From assembly GCA_016124255.1 (NCBI GenBank), contig WGOB01000015.1, positions 1 to 35,713 of the forward strand: a stretch of DNA of 35,713 bases. The letters are read 5' to 3'. Each line of letters opens with the position of its first letter. Within the stretch, counting starts at the first letter, position 1. The notes under the pieces are model-generated. The model made no database searches and had not been told where the DNA came from. It worked only from the letters and a program-made list of their open reading frames with translations. This DNA comes from Alphaproteobacteria bacterium. Lineage in GTDB: Bacteria; Pseudomonadota; Alphaproteobacteria; Caulobacterales; Aquidulcibacteraceae. Both the position numbers and the translations under genes were made by a program. Shown here piece by piece: positions 1 through 7,974 of the stretch.

Positions 1-17
1 GCGGGATAGAGGGGCCG

Positions 18-980
18 ATGAGCGGCGGGCCGAACGACAACGACGACGATGATCGCGAGGCGGAGGGCCGTCCCGCGGCGCAGCCGGAACCGCCGCTCGA
101 ACCGGCGCTGCCGGAATCTCTGTTCGGCGAGCCCGAAACCAAGGATCTCGTTCCGCGCGACCCGACCGAGCCGGTGCTCTATGGCGAGATCGAACCGCCC
201 GAGATGGCCGACCGCGGCCAGAAGGCGCGCGCCCGCGCCGCCCAGCGCGCGCTCGACGAGCATCTCCGCAAAGCCGGCCGCTCCAAGCGCTTCGGCCTCA
301 TCGGGCTGATCGCGCAGGTTCTCTTCATCGTGTTCGTGCTGGTGCCGGTGGCGTGGGTCATCCTCTATCGGTTCATCGATCCCCCCGCGACCGCGCTGAT
401 GATCATCCGCGCCGCAGATGGCGAACGCATCGCTCACGATCCGGTGCGGCTCAACGAGATGAGCCCGCATGCTGTGCGCGCGCTGATTGCGTCGGAGGAT
501 CAGAAATTCTGCGAGCATGACGGATTCGACGTCGAGGCCATCCAGCGCGCGCTGGAGAACAATCAGGACGGCGGCCGTCTGCGCGGCGGCTCCACGATCT
601 CGCAGCAGGCGGCGAAGAACCTGTTTCTCTGGCCGTCGCGCTCCTGGCTGCGCAAAGGCGCGGAGGCCTATTTCACTTTTCTGATTGAACTCTTCTGGCC
701 CAAGCGTCGGATCATGGAAGCGTATCTGAACGCCATCGAGTTCGGCGACGGCATTTTCGGGATTGAAGCCGCAGCACAGCGGCGCTTCCGGGTTTCCGCG
801 GCTGATCTCACGCCGTTGCGCGCCGCACGCCTCGCCGCCGTGGTGCCCAGTCCCAACCGCTACAACGCCGTCAGCCCGGGTCCCTACGTGCGCCGCCAGA
901 CCCAGCGCATCATGCGCGAAGCTCAAAGCGTCCGCGCGCGCGGCGCAGCCGGATGCGTGCTTGACTCCGATCGCCGCTGA
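18..980 (+). CDS. mtgA: Monofunctional biosynthetic peptidoglycan transglycosylase
   Basis: GT51 glycosyltransferase that polymerises lipid II into glycan strands at the outer face of the inner membrane. The 320-residue product has an acidic, Pro-rich cytoplasmic N-terminus of about 90 residues, one membrane anchor (about 92-116), then the GT51 domain. Family motifs are clear: EDQKFCEHDGF (160-170) with the catalytic Glu160, GGSTISQQ (190-197) and KRRIMEAYLN (229-238). There is no transpeptidase domain, so this is the monofunctional type rather than a class A PBP. The N-terminal extension is longer than in the usual enzyme of about 230-240 residues. The ATG at 18 is the first start visible, but the window begins only 17 bases upstream, so an earlier start cannot be excluded. 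It converges with the TPR gene downstream. Confidence 0.93.
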   Translation: MSGGPNDNDDDDREAEGRPAAQPEPPLEPALPESLFGEPETKDLVPRDPTEPVLYGEIEPPEMADRGQKARARAAQRALDEHLRKAGRSKRFGLIGLIAQVLFIVFVLVPVAWVILYRFIDPPATALMIIRAADGERIAHDPVRLNEMSPHAVRALIASEDQKFCEHDGFDVEAIQRALENNQDGGRLRGGSTISQQAAKNLFLWPSRSWLRKGAEAYFTFLIELFWPKRRIMEAYLNAIEFGDGIFGIEAAAQRRFRVSAADLTPLRAARLAAVVPSPNRYNAVSPGPYVRRQTQRIMREAQSVRARGAAGCVLDSDRR

Positions 981-1016
981 CGCCCATCCGTCCCGGCCTA
1001 GAGAACCGAGAAAAGC

Positions 1017-1709
1017 TCAGTTCTCCGGTTCGGGCTCGCCGCCGTCTTCCTCGACGGGGCGCCCGATCCGCCGCGATTCCCGGACGTGTCCGAGCGCAAG
1101 CGCCGTTTCGACATTGGCGGGATCGATCTGCAGCGCAGCTTCCGCGTCCGCGAGCGCGAGGTCGAACGCGCTCTGCCGCATGCGCGAGAGCGCGCGCAGC
1201 CGCAGCGCCAACGCATCGTTGGGCCTGAGGTCGAGCGCACGGGAGAGGTCTTCCTCCGCCAGCCGGTGATCGCCCTCTTCGCCGTACGCGATCGCGCGAT
1301 CGATCAGCGCGTCCGGCAATTGCGGCGAGGTCGCCGACAGGGAGGCGACGACGCGGGTGAATGCGCTGCGCGCCCGCGACGGTTCGTTCGCCAGAATCCA
1401 GGCGTGCCCGGCCTGTGAGAAGAGGCTGATCTGCACGCTCTGCGCTTGGCCTTCCGCGGCCATCGCCAGCGATTCCAGCCGCCGCGCAGCCTGCTCCGGC
1501 CGGCCCATATCGATCAGCGCCAGCGCCGCGCACTGATAGGCCTCAAGCGCGCGCGTTTCGTTCGCCCACGCCATCGCGCCTTCATAGGCCGCGCCTGGAT
1601 TGGCTTCGATCTGGCTGAGGCATTGCTCGAACCGCGGCGATCCCTGCGGCTGCGGCGCAGCGCTCGGGTCGGCCTGGAACAACAGGAGAAAGGCGGCTGC
1701 GGCGATCAT
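1017..1709 (-). CDS. Exported TPR-repeat protein
   Basis: 230-residue protein with a short hydrophobic N-terminus (MIAAAAFLLLFQ) that looks like a signal peptide, so it is probably periplasmic. Helical repeats follow. The best TPR units are near residues 130-205, for example the stretch around DHRLAEEDLSRALDLRPNDA and the next one ending LALADAEAALQIDPANVE. TPRs mediate protein-protein contacts, and no catalytic motif is seen. The C-terminus is acidic (EEDGGEPEPEN). It faces mtgA tail-to-tail with only 36 bases between stops, and the alpha/beta hydrolase gene lies upstream on the same strand. Function unknown. Confidence 0.8.
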   Translation of the reverse strand: MIAAAAFLLLFQADPSAAPQPQGSPRFEQCLSQIEANPGAAYEGAMAWANETRALEAYQCAALALIDMGRPEQAARRLESLAMAAEGQAQSVQISLFSQAGHAWILANEPSRARSAFTRVVASLSATSPQLPDALIDRAIAYGEEGDHRLAEEDLSRALDLRPNDALALRLRALSRMRQSAFDLALADAEAALQIDPANVETALALGHVRESRRIGRPVEEDGGEPEPEN

Positions 1710-1823
1710 CTTGGGGCTCCGCTCGAGAAATCCGGTCGTGCGGAAAAGACAGCTTCGCCAATCATCTCCACCCGCTGCACTACGCTTAGCCGGGCGGCGG
1801 GGGCGAAACCATGGCCGGTCGCG

Positions 1824-2567
1824 TTACGCTTGTGTGAGTTCGTCCGCGGCGGCGCGCAGGACGCCAAGATCATCGGGCGTGGAGAGCCGGTGATCCCCGT
1901 CCTCGCGGGTGATGAAGCGCAGGTTCGGGCTCTCGATCCGCTCGGCCAACGCCTGCGCATGCGCCCAAGGCACGTCCGGATCGCGTCGGCCCTGGAAGAT
2001 CCGAACCGGTCCGGGAAACGCGATCCGCTCTGGGATCAGCCAGCGCCGCCCCGCTTCGAACAGCCGCTTCGAGTACATGGTCGTTCCGCCATAAGGGGAG
2101 GGCTGCTCCCATGCGCCCGTCTCCAGGATCGCGCGGCGCGCCGCGTCCGGCAGCCGCGGCCACAAGAGCCGCTCGGTAAAATCCCACGCCGGCGCGATCA
2201 GCAGCAGCCCCGCGATCCGAGTCGGCCGCGCCAGCGCCGCCAAGAGCGCGATCCATCCCCCCAAGCTGGAGCCGACCAGGACCAGCCGCCCCGGCGCGAC
2301 GCGGTCGAATATGGCCAGCGCATCCCCTCGCCAAGTCTCGATATCCTGGTCCTCGAACACGCCCTCCGAGGCCCCATGCCCCGAATAGTCGAACCGGACG
2401 AAGCTCTGCCCGCGCCCCCGCGCCCAATCCGCGAGGCATTGCGCCTTCGTCCCGGTCATCTCGGAACGGTAGCCTGAGAGCCAAACGAACGTCGGCCCGC
2501 GCCCATCGCGCCGCTCGTAGGCGAGCCGAACGCCGTCGCCCCGATCCAGCATCTGAAATTCCGCCAT
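1824..2567 (-). CDS. Alpha/beta hydrolase, ABHD10/thioesterase-like
   Basis: 247-residue single-domain alpha/beta hydrolase, probably cytoplasmic. It has the nucleophile elbow GSSLGG (Ser101), an oxyanion-side segment around LSGYRSEM, an acid in FQGRRDPDVPW and a catalytic His in DGDHRL. The FDYSGHG strand and the overall spacing resemble ABHD10-type acyl-thioesterases, but the substrate cannot be read from the sequence. The frame is open 12 codons further upstream. I prefer the internal ATG at 2567 (MAEFQML) because alignment with the fold begins there. It is divergent from the GT4 gene with 48 bases between starts. Confidence 0.85.
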   Translation of the reverse strand: MAEFQMLDRGDGVRLAYERRDGRGPTFVWLSGYRSEMTGTKAQCLADWARGRGQSFVRFDYSGHGASEGVFEDQDIETWRGDALAIFDRVAPGRLVLVGSSLGGWIALLAALARPTRIAGLLLIAPAWDFTERLLWPRLPDAARRAILETGAWEQPSPYGGTTMYSKRLFEAGRRWLIPERIAFPGPVRIFQGRRDPDVPWAHAQALAERIESPNLRFITREDGDHRLSTPDDLGVLRAAADELTQA

Positions 2568-2615
2568 GCCGGCTGGGATGCGCGCGCGCGCGAACCTTGG
2601 CAAGGAAGCGCGGTC

Positions 2616-3770
2616 ATGGCGGTGATTCTACAGGTGACCCCGGCGCTCGACGCCGGCGGCGTCGAGCGGACGACGATCGAGGTCGCCGAGGCGCTATCCC
2701 GCGCGGGCCATACCGCGCTGGTCGCCTCCAGCGGCGGACGCCTGGAGCAGGAACTGGCCGCCGCCGGCGGCGAACTCGTGCGCATGGACCTGGCGACAAA
2801 AAATCCCTGGCGCATCTGGACGAACGCCGCCGCCATCGCCGATCTCGTCCGCGCCCGCGGCGTCAGCCTGATCCATGCGCGCTCACGCGCGCCGGCGTGG
2901 AGCGCCTACTGGGCCGCACGCCGCACCGGCCTGCCGTTCGTGACGACCTATCACGGGATCTACAAGGCCGATTGGCCGGGCAAACGCTGGTATAATGCGG
3001 TGATGGCGCGGGGCGATATCGTGATCGCCAACTCGCATTACACCCGCGCCCACGTCATCGTCGAACACGGCGTAGAGCCCGAACGTGTGGTCGCCATCCC
3101 CCGCGGCGTTGATCTTGCCGCGTTCGACCCCGCCGCCGTGGCCGCGGACCGCGTCGCGACGCTGAAACAAGCCTGGGGCCTCAACGCCGAGAGCGGCTTC
3201 GTCTTTCTGCTGCCCGCGCGGCTGACGCGTTGGAAGGGCCAGCGTGTCGCCATCGATGCGGCCGCGCACGTGCTCCGCAGCGCCCCGCGTGCGATGACGC
3301 TGGTCATCGCCGGCGACCCTCAGGGCCGCGGGGCTTATGTGGATGAATTGAAGGCGCGCGCCGTGGAACTGGGCGTCGCAGACCGCGTTCGCATCGTCGG
3401 CCATGTCGCGGACATGCCGGCCGCGTTCATGACCGCCGATGCAGCGCTCGCGCCGTCGCTGGAGCCGGAAGCGTTCGGCCGCAGCGCCGCAGAGGCGCAA
3501 GCCATGGGCGTGCCTGTGATTGCATCTGAGGAAGGCGGATTTGCAGAGACGGTTGCGCCCGGCGAATCAGGCATGCTCGTCGCGCCCGGCGACGCCGGCG
3601 CCCTCGCGGCGGCGATGACGGGCATGATCGAGATGAGCCACGCCATGCGCCGTACAATGGGTGAGAAGGCCGCATCCCGCGCCCGCGCGCTCTATGCGAA
3701 GGGAGCGCTGCAGGACGCCACGCTTCGCGTCTACGAGCGGCTTCTGCCGCAGATGAAATCCCGCGCATGA
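2616..3770 (+). CDS. Glycosyltransferase family 4
   Basis: 384-residue GT-B glycosyltransferase transferring a sugar from an activated donor, probably to lipopolysaccharide core or another envelope glycan. The N-terminal half has the acceptor-side GGVERTT loop. The C-terminal donor domain has LLPARLTRWKGQ, VIAGDPQGRG and the EX7E-type motif in PEAFGRSAAEAQAMGVPVI. A Shine-Dalgarno (AAGGAAG, 2602-2608) sits 7 bases before the ATG. The stop overlaps the start of the following GT9 gene (ATGA), so the two are translationally coupled and likely act on the same glycan. Donor and acceptor are not identifiable. Confidence 0.92.
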   Translation: MAVILQVTPALDAGGVERTTIEVAEALSRAGHTALVASSGGRLEQELAAAGGELVRMDLATKNPWRIWTNAAAIADLVRARGVSLIHARSRAPAWSAYWAARRTGLPFVTTYHGIYKADWPGKRWYNAVMARGDIVIANSHYTRAHVIVEHGVEPERVVAIPRGVDLAAFDPAAVAADRVATLKQAWGLNAESGFVFLLPARLTRWKGQRVAIDAAAHVLRSAPRAMTLVIAGDPQGRGAYVDELKARAVELGVADRVRIVGHVADMPAAFMTADAALAPSLEPEAFGRSAAEAQAMGVPVIASEEGGFAETVAPGESGMLVAPGDAGALAAAMTGMIEMSHAMRRTMGEKAASRARALYAKGALQDATLRVYERLLPQMKSRA

Positions 3771-4738
3771 CAAAGAAGATATTGATCATCAAGCTCGGCG
3801 ATCTGGCCGAGTTCATTCAGATGCTGCCGGCGGCGAAACTCGTGCGCGAGCGCCATGTCGGCGCGCGCATCACCCTGCTCACGACCGAGCCATATCAGGC
3901 GTTCGCTGAACGATGCCCGCTGTTCGATCTCGTGGAGGCAGACGGCCGCCCGCGCGATGCAAAGGGCGTCGTCGATCTCATCGCCCGCATCCGCGCAGCG
4001 CGCTACGACATGGTCTACGATTTCCACACGTCGCAGCGGACGAACAATTACTTCCTGGCGCTCAAGCCGAATCCCCCGCCCTGGAGCGGCACGGCCCCCT
4101 CGTGCGCGTACTTCCATAACGAGCCCGACCGCGCGCGCATGAACGCGTCGGACCGGATGATCGCGCAAGTGCTTGCAGTCGCCGGCGCGCGCGACGGCCA
4201 GCGCCGCGATGCGCCCCCGCCCGATCTCTCCTGGGTGCGCCGCGCCTGGCGCGATCCCCCGCGCCTGCAGCCGGAATTCTTCGGCCTGAAGCACCCATAC
4301 GTCCTGCTCGTGCCAGCCCAAACCGGCTGGCCTGACAGCGCCCACGCCGCGCTGGCGCAGAAGATTGCGGCGCGCGGCGCGATTCCCGCGATCGTCGGCG
4401 GCGCTGAGGAGCGCGACCGCGCCGCCGCCATCGCCCGCGCCGAACCCAAGGCGAAGAACCTCGTCCTGCGCGCCGATCTGTTCCAGATCGCAGCGCTCGC
4501 CGAACGCGCCGCTTTCGCGGTCGGGGAGGCGAGCGGCCTGATGCACCTCGCCGCCGCCGCGGGCGCGCCAAGCCTCGTCCTTTTCGCGCGCGCCCAGGAT
4601 CCGGAACGCAACGCCCCGCGCAGCCGCCGCGGCGCGGCCACCCTCACCGCCGACGCCCTGGAGGAGCTTCCGGTCTCCGACGTGGAGCGCGCGCTTCAGA
4701 ATCTTGGCGCGTTCGCAAACGTGCGTCTGGCGTCATGA
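3767..4738 (+). CDS. Glycosyltransferase family 9 (heptosyltransferase-like)
   Basis: 323-residue GT9 protein, the family of LPS heptosyltransferases WaaC/WaaF. The N-terminus has the KLGDLAEFIQMLPA loop expected for the acceptor side, followed by ARITLLT. The C-terminal half carries LLVPAQTGWPDS and the signature region GEASGLMHLAAAAGAP. In canonical members the signature reads G-x-D-[ST]-G, so the Asp is replaced by Ala here. The gene starts inside the stop of the GT4 gene (ATGA at 3767). Likely role is in envelope glycan assembly. Whether heptose is the donor is uncertain because of the altered signature. Confidence 0.87.
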   Translation: MTKKILIIKLGDLAEFIQMLPAAKLVRERHVGARITLLTTEPYQAFAERCPLFDLVEADGRPRDAKGVVDLIARIRAARYDMVYDFHTSQRTNNYFLALKPNPPPWSGTAPSCAYFHNEPDRARMNASDRMIAQVLAVAGARDGQRRDAPPPDLSWVRRAWRDPPRLQPEFFGLKHPYVLLVPAQTGWPDSAHAALAQKIAARGAIPAIVGGAEERDRAAAIARAEPKAKNLVLRADLFQIAALAERAAFAVGEASGLMHLAAAAGAPSLVLFARAQDPERNAPRSRRGAATLTADALEELPVSDVERALQNLGAFANVRLAS

Positions 4739-4752
4739 GGCGGACGCAGCGC

Positions 4753-4783
4753 TTGATGGCCGCGCCCGGGAAGGCGATATAAT
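4753..4783 (+). promoter_or_regulatory. Candidate sigma-70-type promoter for infC
   Basis: TTGATG (4753-4758) and a perfect TATAAT (4778-4783) are separated by 19 bases. They lie just after the GT9 stop and about 80 bases before infC. The spacer is slightly long, but the -10 box stands out in GC-rich DNA. This suggests infC has its own transcript. Confidence 0.55.
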
Positions 4784-4790
4784 GAAGTCA

Positions 4791-4809
4791 CGCCGGGTCC
4801 CGTCCGGCG
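4791..4809 (+). promoter_or_regulatory. Leader hairpin upstream of infC
   Basis: CGCCGG (4791-4796) and CCGGCG (4804-4809) form a perfect 6-bp stem around a 7-base loop. The hairpin begins 7 bases after the -10 box and lies in or at the start of the infC leader. Its role is unknown. It could stabilise the transcript or form part of a regulatory leader. Confidence 0.35.
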
Positions 4810-4864
4810 GGGCGGTGTTCTGCGTCCGCCGCTTCGCATCCACAAAACCTGGGAGAGTGTGCAC

Positions 4865-5407
4865 ATAGTCAGACGTCCGCATGCCGCGCCGCCGCCCGTG
4901 AAGGACGGGCCGCGCGTCAACGAGGAGATCCGCGGCGTGCCGCACGTGCTCCTGATCGATGGAGATGGGGAAAAGCAGGGGGAGATGCCGCTCAGCGCGG
5001 CGCTCGAAGCCGCCCGTGAGGCGCAGCTGGACCTGGTCGAGGTATCGCCGAACTCGAACCCGCCCGTCTGTAAAATTATGGATTACGGCAAGTTCCGCTT
5101 CGAGGAGCAGAAGAAGAAGGCCGAGGCGCGCAAGAAGGCCAAGCGCGTTGAACTCAAAGAAATCAAGGTTCGGCCCAATATCGACGACCATGATTACATG
5201 GTGAAGATGAAGGCGATCCATCGCTTCTTTGAGGAGGGCGACAAGGTGAAGGTCACCCTGCGCTTCCGCGGCCGCGAACTCGCCCACACTCATCTCGGCA
5301 TGGAGCTGCTCGCGCGCATGCGCGAGGAATTGGACCCGATCGCCAAGGTCGAGCACGAGCCCCGCTTCGAGGGCCGCCAGGTCGTGATGGTGATGGCCCC
5401 GCGCTGA
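4865..5407 (+). CDS. infC: Translation initiation factor IF-3
   Basis: IF-3 binds the 30S subunit, blocks premature 50S joining and proofreads start-codon pairing. The protein has the N-domain ([19 protein letters not shown]), the basic linker with [16 protein letters not shown] and [15 protein letters not shown], and the C-domain ([14 protein letters not shown] onward, ending [13 protein letters not shown]). Start choice: an in-frame GTG at 4859 lies 1 base after the purine-rich GGGAGAG (4851-4857), too close for initiation. The ATA at 4865 is 7 bases from it and gives [10 protein letters not shown], the usual alphaproteobacterial N-terminus, at 180 residues. Rare AUU/AUA starts are well known in infC and underlie autorepression by IF-3. 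It is separated from rpmI-rplT by an inverted repeat and an opposing gene. Confidence 0.95.
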   Translation: MVRRPHAAPPPVKDGPRVNEEIRGVPHVLLIDGDGEKQGEMPLSAALEAAREAQLDLVEVSPNSNPPVCKIMDYGKFRFEEQKKKAEARKKAKRVELKEIKVRPNIDDHDYMVKMKAIHRFFEEGDKVKVTLRFRGRELAHTHLGMELLARMREELDPIAKVEHEPRFEGRQVVMVMAPR

Positions 5408-5409
5408 CG

Positions 5410-5638
5410 TTTTTTGGCGCGCCTGAACCGCAACGCAGACCTCATCGCCGCGGCGCGCCATTGGAGTGACCGGCGCGGCATGGCGTGACTTCTCAGTCGT
5501 TGCCGCCGGCTTCCAGCCGGCATGCGGGCTAGAAGCCCGCGGTCCGCAGCGCGCAAGCGATGCGCCCTCACGCGCCGGTCACTCCAATGGCGCGCCGCGG
5601 CGATGGGGTCTACGTCACCGCGCCAGCGCGCCAAGAAA
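5410..5638. repeat. Long inverted repeat (68-bp arms) between convergent genes
   Basis: The arms are 5410-5477 and 5571-5638. The inner 34 positions (5444-5477 against 5571-5604) are a perfect reverse complement. The outer 34 align without gaps with about 10 mismatches and again match well at the tips (TTTTT-GGCGCGC against GCGCGCCAAGAAAA). The 93-base centre holds two small hairpins. It begins 2 bases after the infC stop and ends 5 bases before the stop of the opposing membrane-protein gene. In RNA of either strand the U-run is 5' and the A-run 3', so it is not a standard intrinsic terminator. It looks like a MITE-like or REP/BIME-like element. No target-site duplication is obvious. Confidence 0.8.
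5505..5540. repeat. Tandem REP-like hairpins in the centre of the inverted repeat
   Basis: Two adjacent perfect 7-bp stems with 3-base loops: GCCGGCT-TCC-AGCCGGC (5505-5521) and GCGGGCT-AGA-AGCCCGC (5524-5540), 2 bases apart. Paired short GC-rich palindromes like this are typical of REP-type extragenic repeats. No REP-associated transposase gene is in the window. Confidence 0.65.
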
Positions 5639-5643
5639 AAGAG

Positions 5644-6060
5644 CTAAACCGGCGCGATGCCGCGCCGATAGAGCCGCACCTGCGCCCAAAGCCCCGCGAT
5701 CGTGAGGCCGAGCGAGAGCGCGAGCCCGACCCAGTTCAGGATCGGGATCGCCATAGGATAGCGCTGCGAGAGCTCGGCCGCCTTCTCTCCGCCGCCTTGC
5801 CGCTTCGCGGCGTCGAGGATGTCTTCGGCGGCCGCGCGCTCCTTCGCCAGATCGACCCCGATTGGCAGGCCGACGGAGGCGGGCGTGAGGAAGCCGATCG
5901 GCGGCAGACGGTAGGGCGAGAACGCCAGCGTCATGGCGAAAGCAATCGCCAGCATCGCGGTGATCGCCACCAGCACCCGCGACCCGATCAGCGCCGACCA
6001 CGCCGCCGCGATCCGTCCCGCGGAGGCTTTGGCGTCGGCTTTGGCGGTGCGGATGTCCAT
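5644..6060 (-). CDS. Small two-helix membrane protein, function unknown
   Basis: 138-residue protein with two predicted membrane segments (about 29-47 and 105-124). They flank a charged soluble loop with a helical KERAAAEDILDAAKRQ stretch, probably extracytoplasmic or cytoplasmic depending on orientation. The frame is open far upstream through the rpmI region, but the ATG at 6060 (MDIRTAKADA) is the credible start. It lies between infC and rpmI-rplT on the opposite strand, convergent with infC and divergent from rpmI. I do not recognise a family. Confidence 0.7.
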   Translation of the reverse strand: MDIRTAKADAKASAGRIAAAWSALIGSRVLVAITAMLAIAFAMTLAFSPYRLPPIGFLTPASVGLPIGVDLAKERAAAEDILDAAKRQGGGEKAAELSQRYPMAIPILNWVGLALSLGLTIAGLWAQVRLYRRGIAPV

Positions 6061-6161
6061 GGTCGGAAGCCTAACCCCGCGCTTGTTCGCCCGGAAGCCC
6101 CGTGTTATCAGCCCGCCTCTTTTGGCGGCCCGGCGATACGGCATGCCGTGGCGGCCATATC

Positions 6162-6178
6162 CGTGCGTTTTGCGCACG
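6162..6178 (+). promoter_or_regulatory. Hairpin in the rpmI leader
   Basis: CGTGCG (6162-6167) and CGCACG (6173-6178) pair around a 5-base U-rich loop, 10 bases before the strong Shine-Dalgarno AGGAGGG (6188-6194) of rpmI. Leaders of rpmI-rplT are often bound by L20 for autoregulation. This hairpin alone is too little to claim that here. Confidence 0.3.
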
Positions 6179-6198
6179 TATCCCAACAGGAGGGAAAA

Positions 6199-6402
6199 AT
6201 GCCGAAACTGAAGACGCATTCCGGCGTCAAGAAGCGGTTCAAGCTGACCGCCACGGGCAAGGTGAAGCACGGCGTCGCCGGCAAGCGCCACCGCCTGATC
6301 AGCCACAAGGGCAAGTACATCCGCCAGAACCGGGGCACCGACGTGCTCGCCAAGCCGGACGCCGACCGCGTCAAGCTTTGGATCCCCTACGGTCTGGATT
6401 GA
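6199..6402 (+). CDS. rpmI: 50S ribosomal protein L35
   Basis: 67-residue, strongly basic protein beginning MPKLKTHSGVKKRFKLT and containing the conserved HRLISHKGKYIRQNRG region. This is the normal length and sequence for bL35, a component of the large ribosomal subunit. An excellent Shine-Dalgarno (AGGAGGG, 6188-6194) precedes the ATG by 4 bases. It is the first gene of rpmI-rplT, 11 bases before rplT. Confidence 0.98.
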   Translation: MPKLKTHSGVKKRFKLTATGKVKHGVAGKRHRLISHKGKYIRQNRGTDVLAKPDADRVKLWIPYGLD

Positions 6403-6413
6403 CGGAGTAAGTC

Positions 6414-6770
6414 ATGGCCCGCGTCAAAGGGGGCGTCACCGCGCACGCCCGGCACAAGAAAGTCCTCTCCAGGGCCAAAGGCTATTGGGGCCGCCGGAAG
6501 AACACCTTCCGCGCCGCCAACGCCGCCGTGGAGAAGGCAGGCACATACGCCTATATCGGCCGCAAGCTGAAGAAGCGGAATTTCCGCGCCCTCTGGATCC
6601 AGCGCATCAACGCCGCGGTCCGCGAAGAGGGCATGACCTATGCGCGATTTATCGGCGGGCTCGCGAAAGCTGGCGTCGAGATTGACCGCAAGGTCATGGC
6701 CGACCTCGCCATGAACGAGCCCGCAGCCTTCAAGGGTCTCGTTGAGAAGGCCAAAGCGGCGCTGGCGTAA
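6414..6770 (+). CDS. rplT: 50S ribosomal protein L20
   Basis: 118-residue bL20, an early-assembling large-subunit protein and in many bacteria the repressor of its own operon. It has the long basic N-terminal extension ([31 protein letters not shown]) followed by the globular domain with [19 protein letters not shown]. Normal length. A GGAG is present upstream in the 11-base gap after rpmI. It sits next to pheS, a common neighbour in bacteria. Confidence 0.98.
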   Translation: MARVKGGVTAHARHKKVLSRAKGYWGRRKNTFRAANAAVEKAGTYAYIGRKLKKRNFRALWIQRINAAVREEGMTYARFIGGLAKAGVEIDRKVMADLAMNEPAAFKGLVEKAKAALA

Positions 6771-6819
6771 CGCGCGGCGCCGCATCCCTCCGAACCCGGA
6801 GGAATGAGGATGTTCTGCG

Positions 6820-7974
6820 ATGGACGCTGCCGTGAACGCCACTTCCACATCCGCGCCCGACGTCGAGGCGCTAGAACGCGAGCTGACAGCCCGCATTGAC
6901 GCCGCCGCCGATGAGGCCGCGCTTGAAGCCGTCCGCATCGACGCCTTGGGCAAACAGGGCTTGGTGTCCGGCCTGATGCGTACGCTGGGCCAGATGAGCC
7001 CGGACGAGCGCCAGATCATGGGCCCCAAGCTCAACCGCCTGCGCGATCTCGTCGCCGAGACGATCGCTGTGCGCAAGGCCGGCTTCGCCGAAGCGGCGCT
7101 CGAGGCCAAGCTGCGCGTCGACGCGATTGATGTAACGTTGCCGGCGCCGCGTTTTTATCAGGGCGCGATCCACCCGATCTCCCGCGTGCTGGAAGAGATG
7201 GCGCTGATCTTCGGCGAGATGGGCTTCACGCTCGAAGAAGGCCCCGACATCGAGACCGACTTCAACAATTTCACCGCGCTCAACTTTCCCGAGGGCCATC
7301 CCGCGCGGGATATGCACGACACCTTCTTCCTCGGTCGCAACCCGGCGAACGATCCGAATACGGATGATCCGGCGTCATCGATGGCGGCCAATCGCGAGCG
7401 CAAGCTGCTGCGCACGCACACAAGCCCCGTGCAGGTGCGCACGATGCTGCGTCAGCCCCCGCCGATCCGCATGATCTGCCAGGGCCGCACTTATCGGAAG
7501 GATTCCGACGCCACCCACACGCCGATGTTCCACCAGACCGAAGGCCTCGTCATCGACGAGAAGACCTCGATGGCGGATCTGAAGGGCGTGCTGATGGCGT
7601 TCGTGAAGGCCTATTTCGAAGTTGACGCGGTCGAGGTGCGCTTCCGCCCGCACTACTTCCCCTTCACCGAGCCGTCTGCGGAAATGGACGTGCGCTGCGA
7701 CCGCTCCGGCGGCCAGATCAAGATCGGGCAGGGCGATGATTGGCTGGAGATTTTGGGCTGCGGCATGGTGCACCCGAACGTGATCAAGAAGTGCGGCCTC
7801 GATCCGGAGAAATATCAGGGCTACGCCTTCGGCATGGGCGTCGATCGCCTTGCCGGCCTCAAATACGGCATGCCGGATCTGCGCGACTATTTCGGCGCCG
7901 ACGTGCGCTGGCTGAAGCATTACGGCTTCTCGCCCTATCTGCTGCCGGGCCTGGCGCAAGGAATCGCGACATGA
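6820..7974 (+). CDS. pheS: Phenylalanyl-tRNA synthetase alpha subunit
   Basis: Catalytic subunit of the alpha2beta2 enzyme that charges tRNA-Phe. The 384-residue protein has an N-terminal coiled-coil arm (about 1-95) and the class II core: a motif-2 region with [34 protein letters not shown], and motif 3 in [19 protein letters not shown]. An Asn/Asp-rich insertion ([14 protein letters not shown]) near residue 175 makes it slightly longer than many homologues. GAGGA at 6806-6810 is a usable ribosome site for the ATG at 6820. It overlaps the following gene by ATGA. Confidence 0.97.
   Translation: MDAAVNATSTSAPDVEALERELTARIDAAADEAALEAVRIDALGKQGLVSGLMRTLGQMSPDERQIMGPKLNRLRDLVAETIAVRKAGFAEAALEAKLRVDAIDVTLPAPRFYQGAIHPISRVLEEMALIFGEMGFTLEEGPDIETDFNNFTALNFPEGHPARDMHDTFFLGRNPANDPNTDDPASSMAANRERKLLRTHTSPVQVRTMLRQPPPIRMICQGRTYRKDSDATHTPMFHQTEGLVIDEKTSMADLKGVLMAFVKAYFEVDAVEVRFRPHYFPFTEPSAEMDVRCDRSGGQIKIGQGDDWLEILGCGMVHPNVIKKCGLDPEKYQGYAFGMGVDRLAGLKYGMPDLRDYFGADVRWLKHYGFSPYLLPGLAQGIAT

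Noticed and set aside
1446-2477. 343-codon plus-strand frame over the TPR and hydrolase genes
   Set aside because: It spans two real minus-strand genes and the gap between them, and its translation is Arg/Pro-rich noise.
5410-5638. Reading the inverted repeat as a bidirectional intrinsic terminator
   Set aside because: On both strands the T-run precedes the stem and the A-run follows it, the reverse of an intrinsic terminator. The stem is also far longer than usual.
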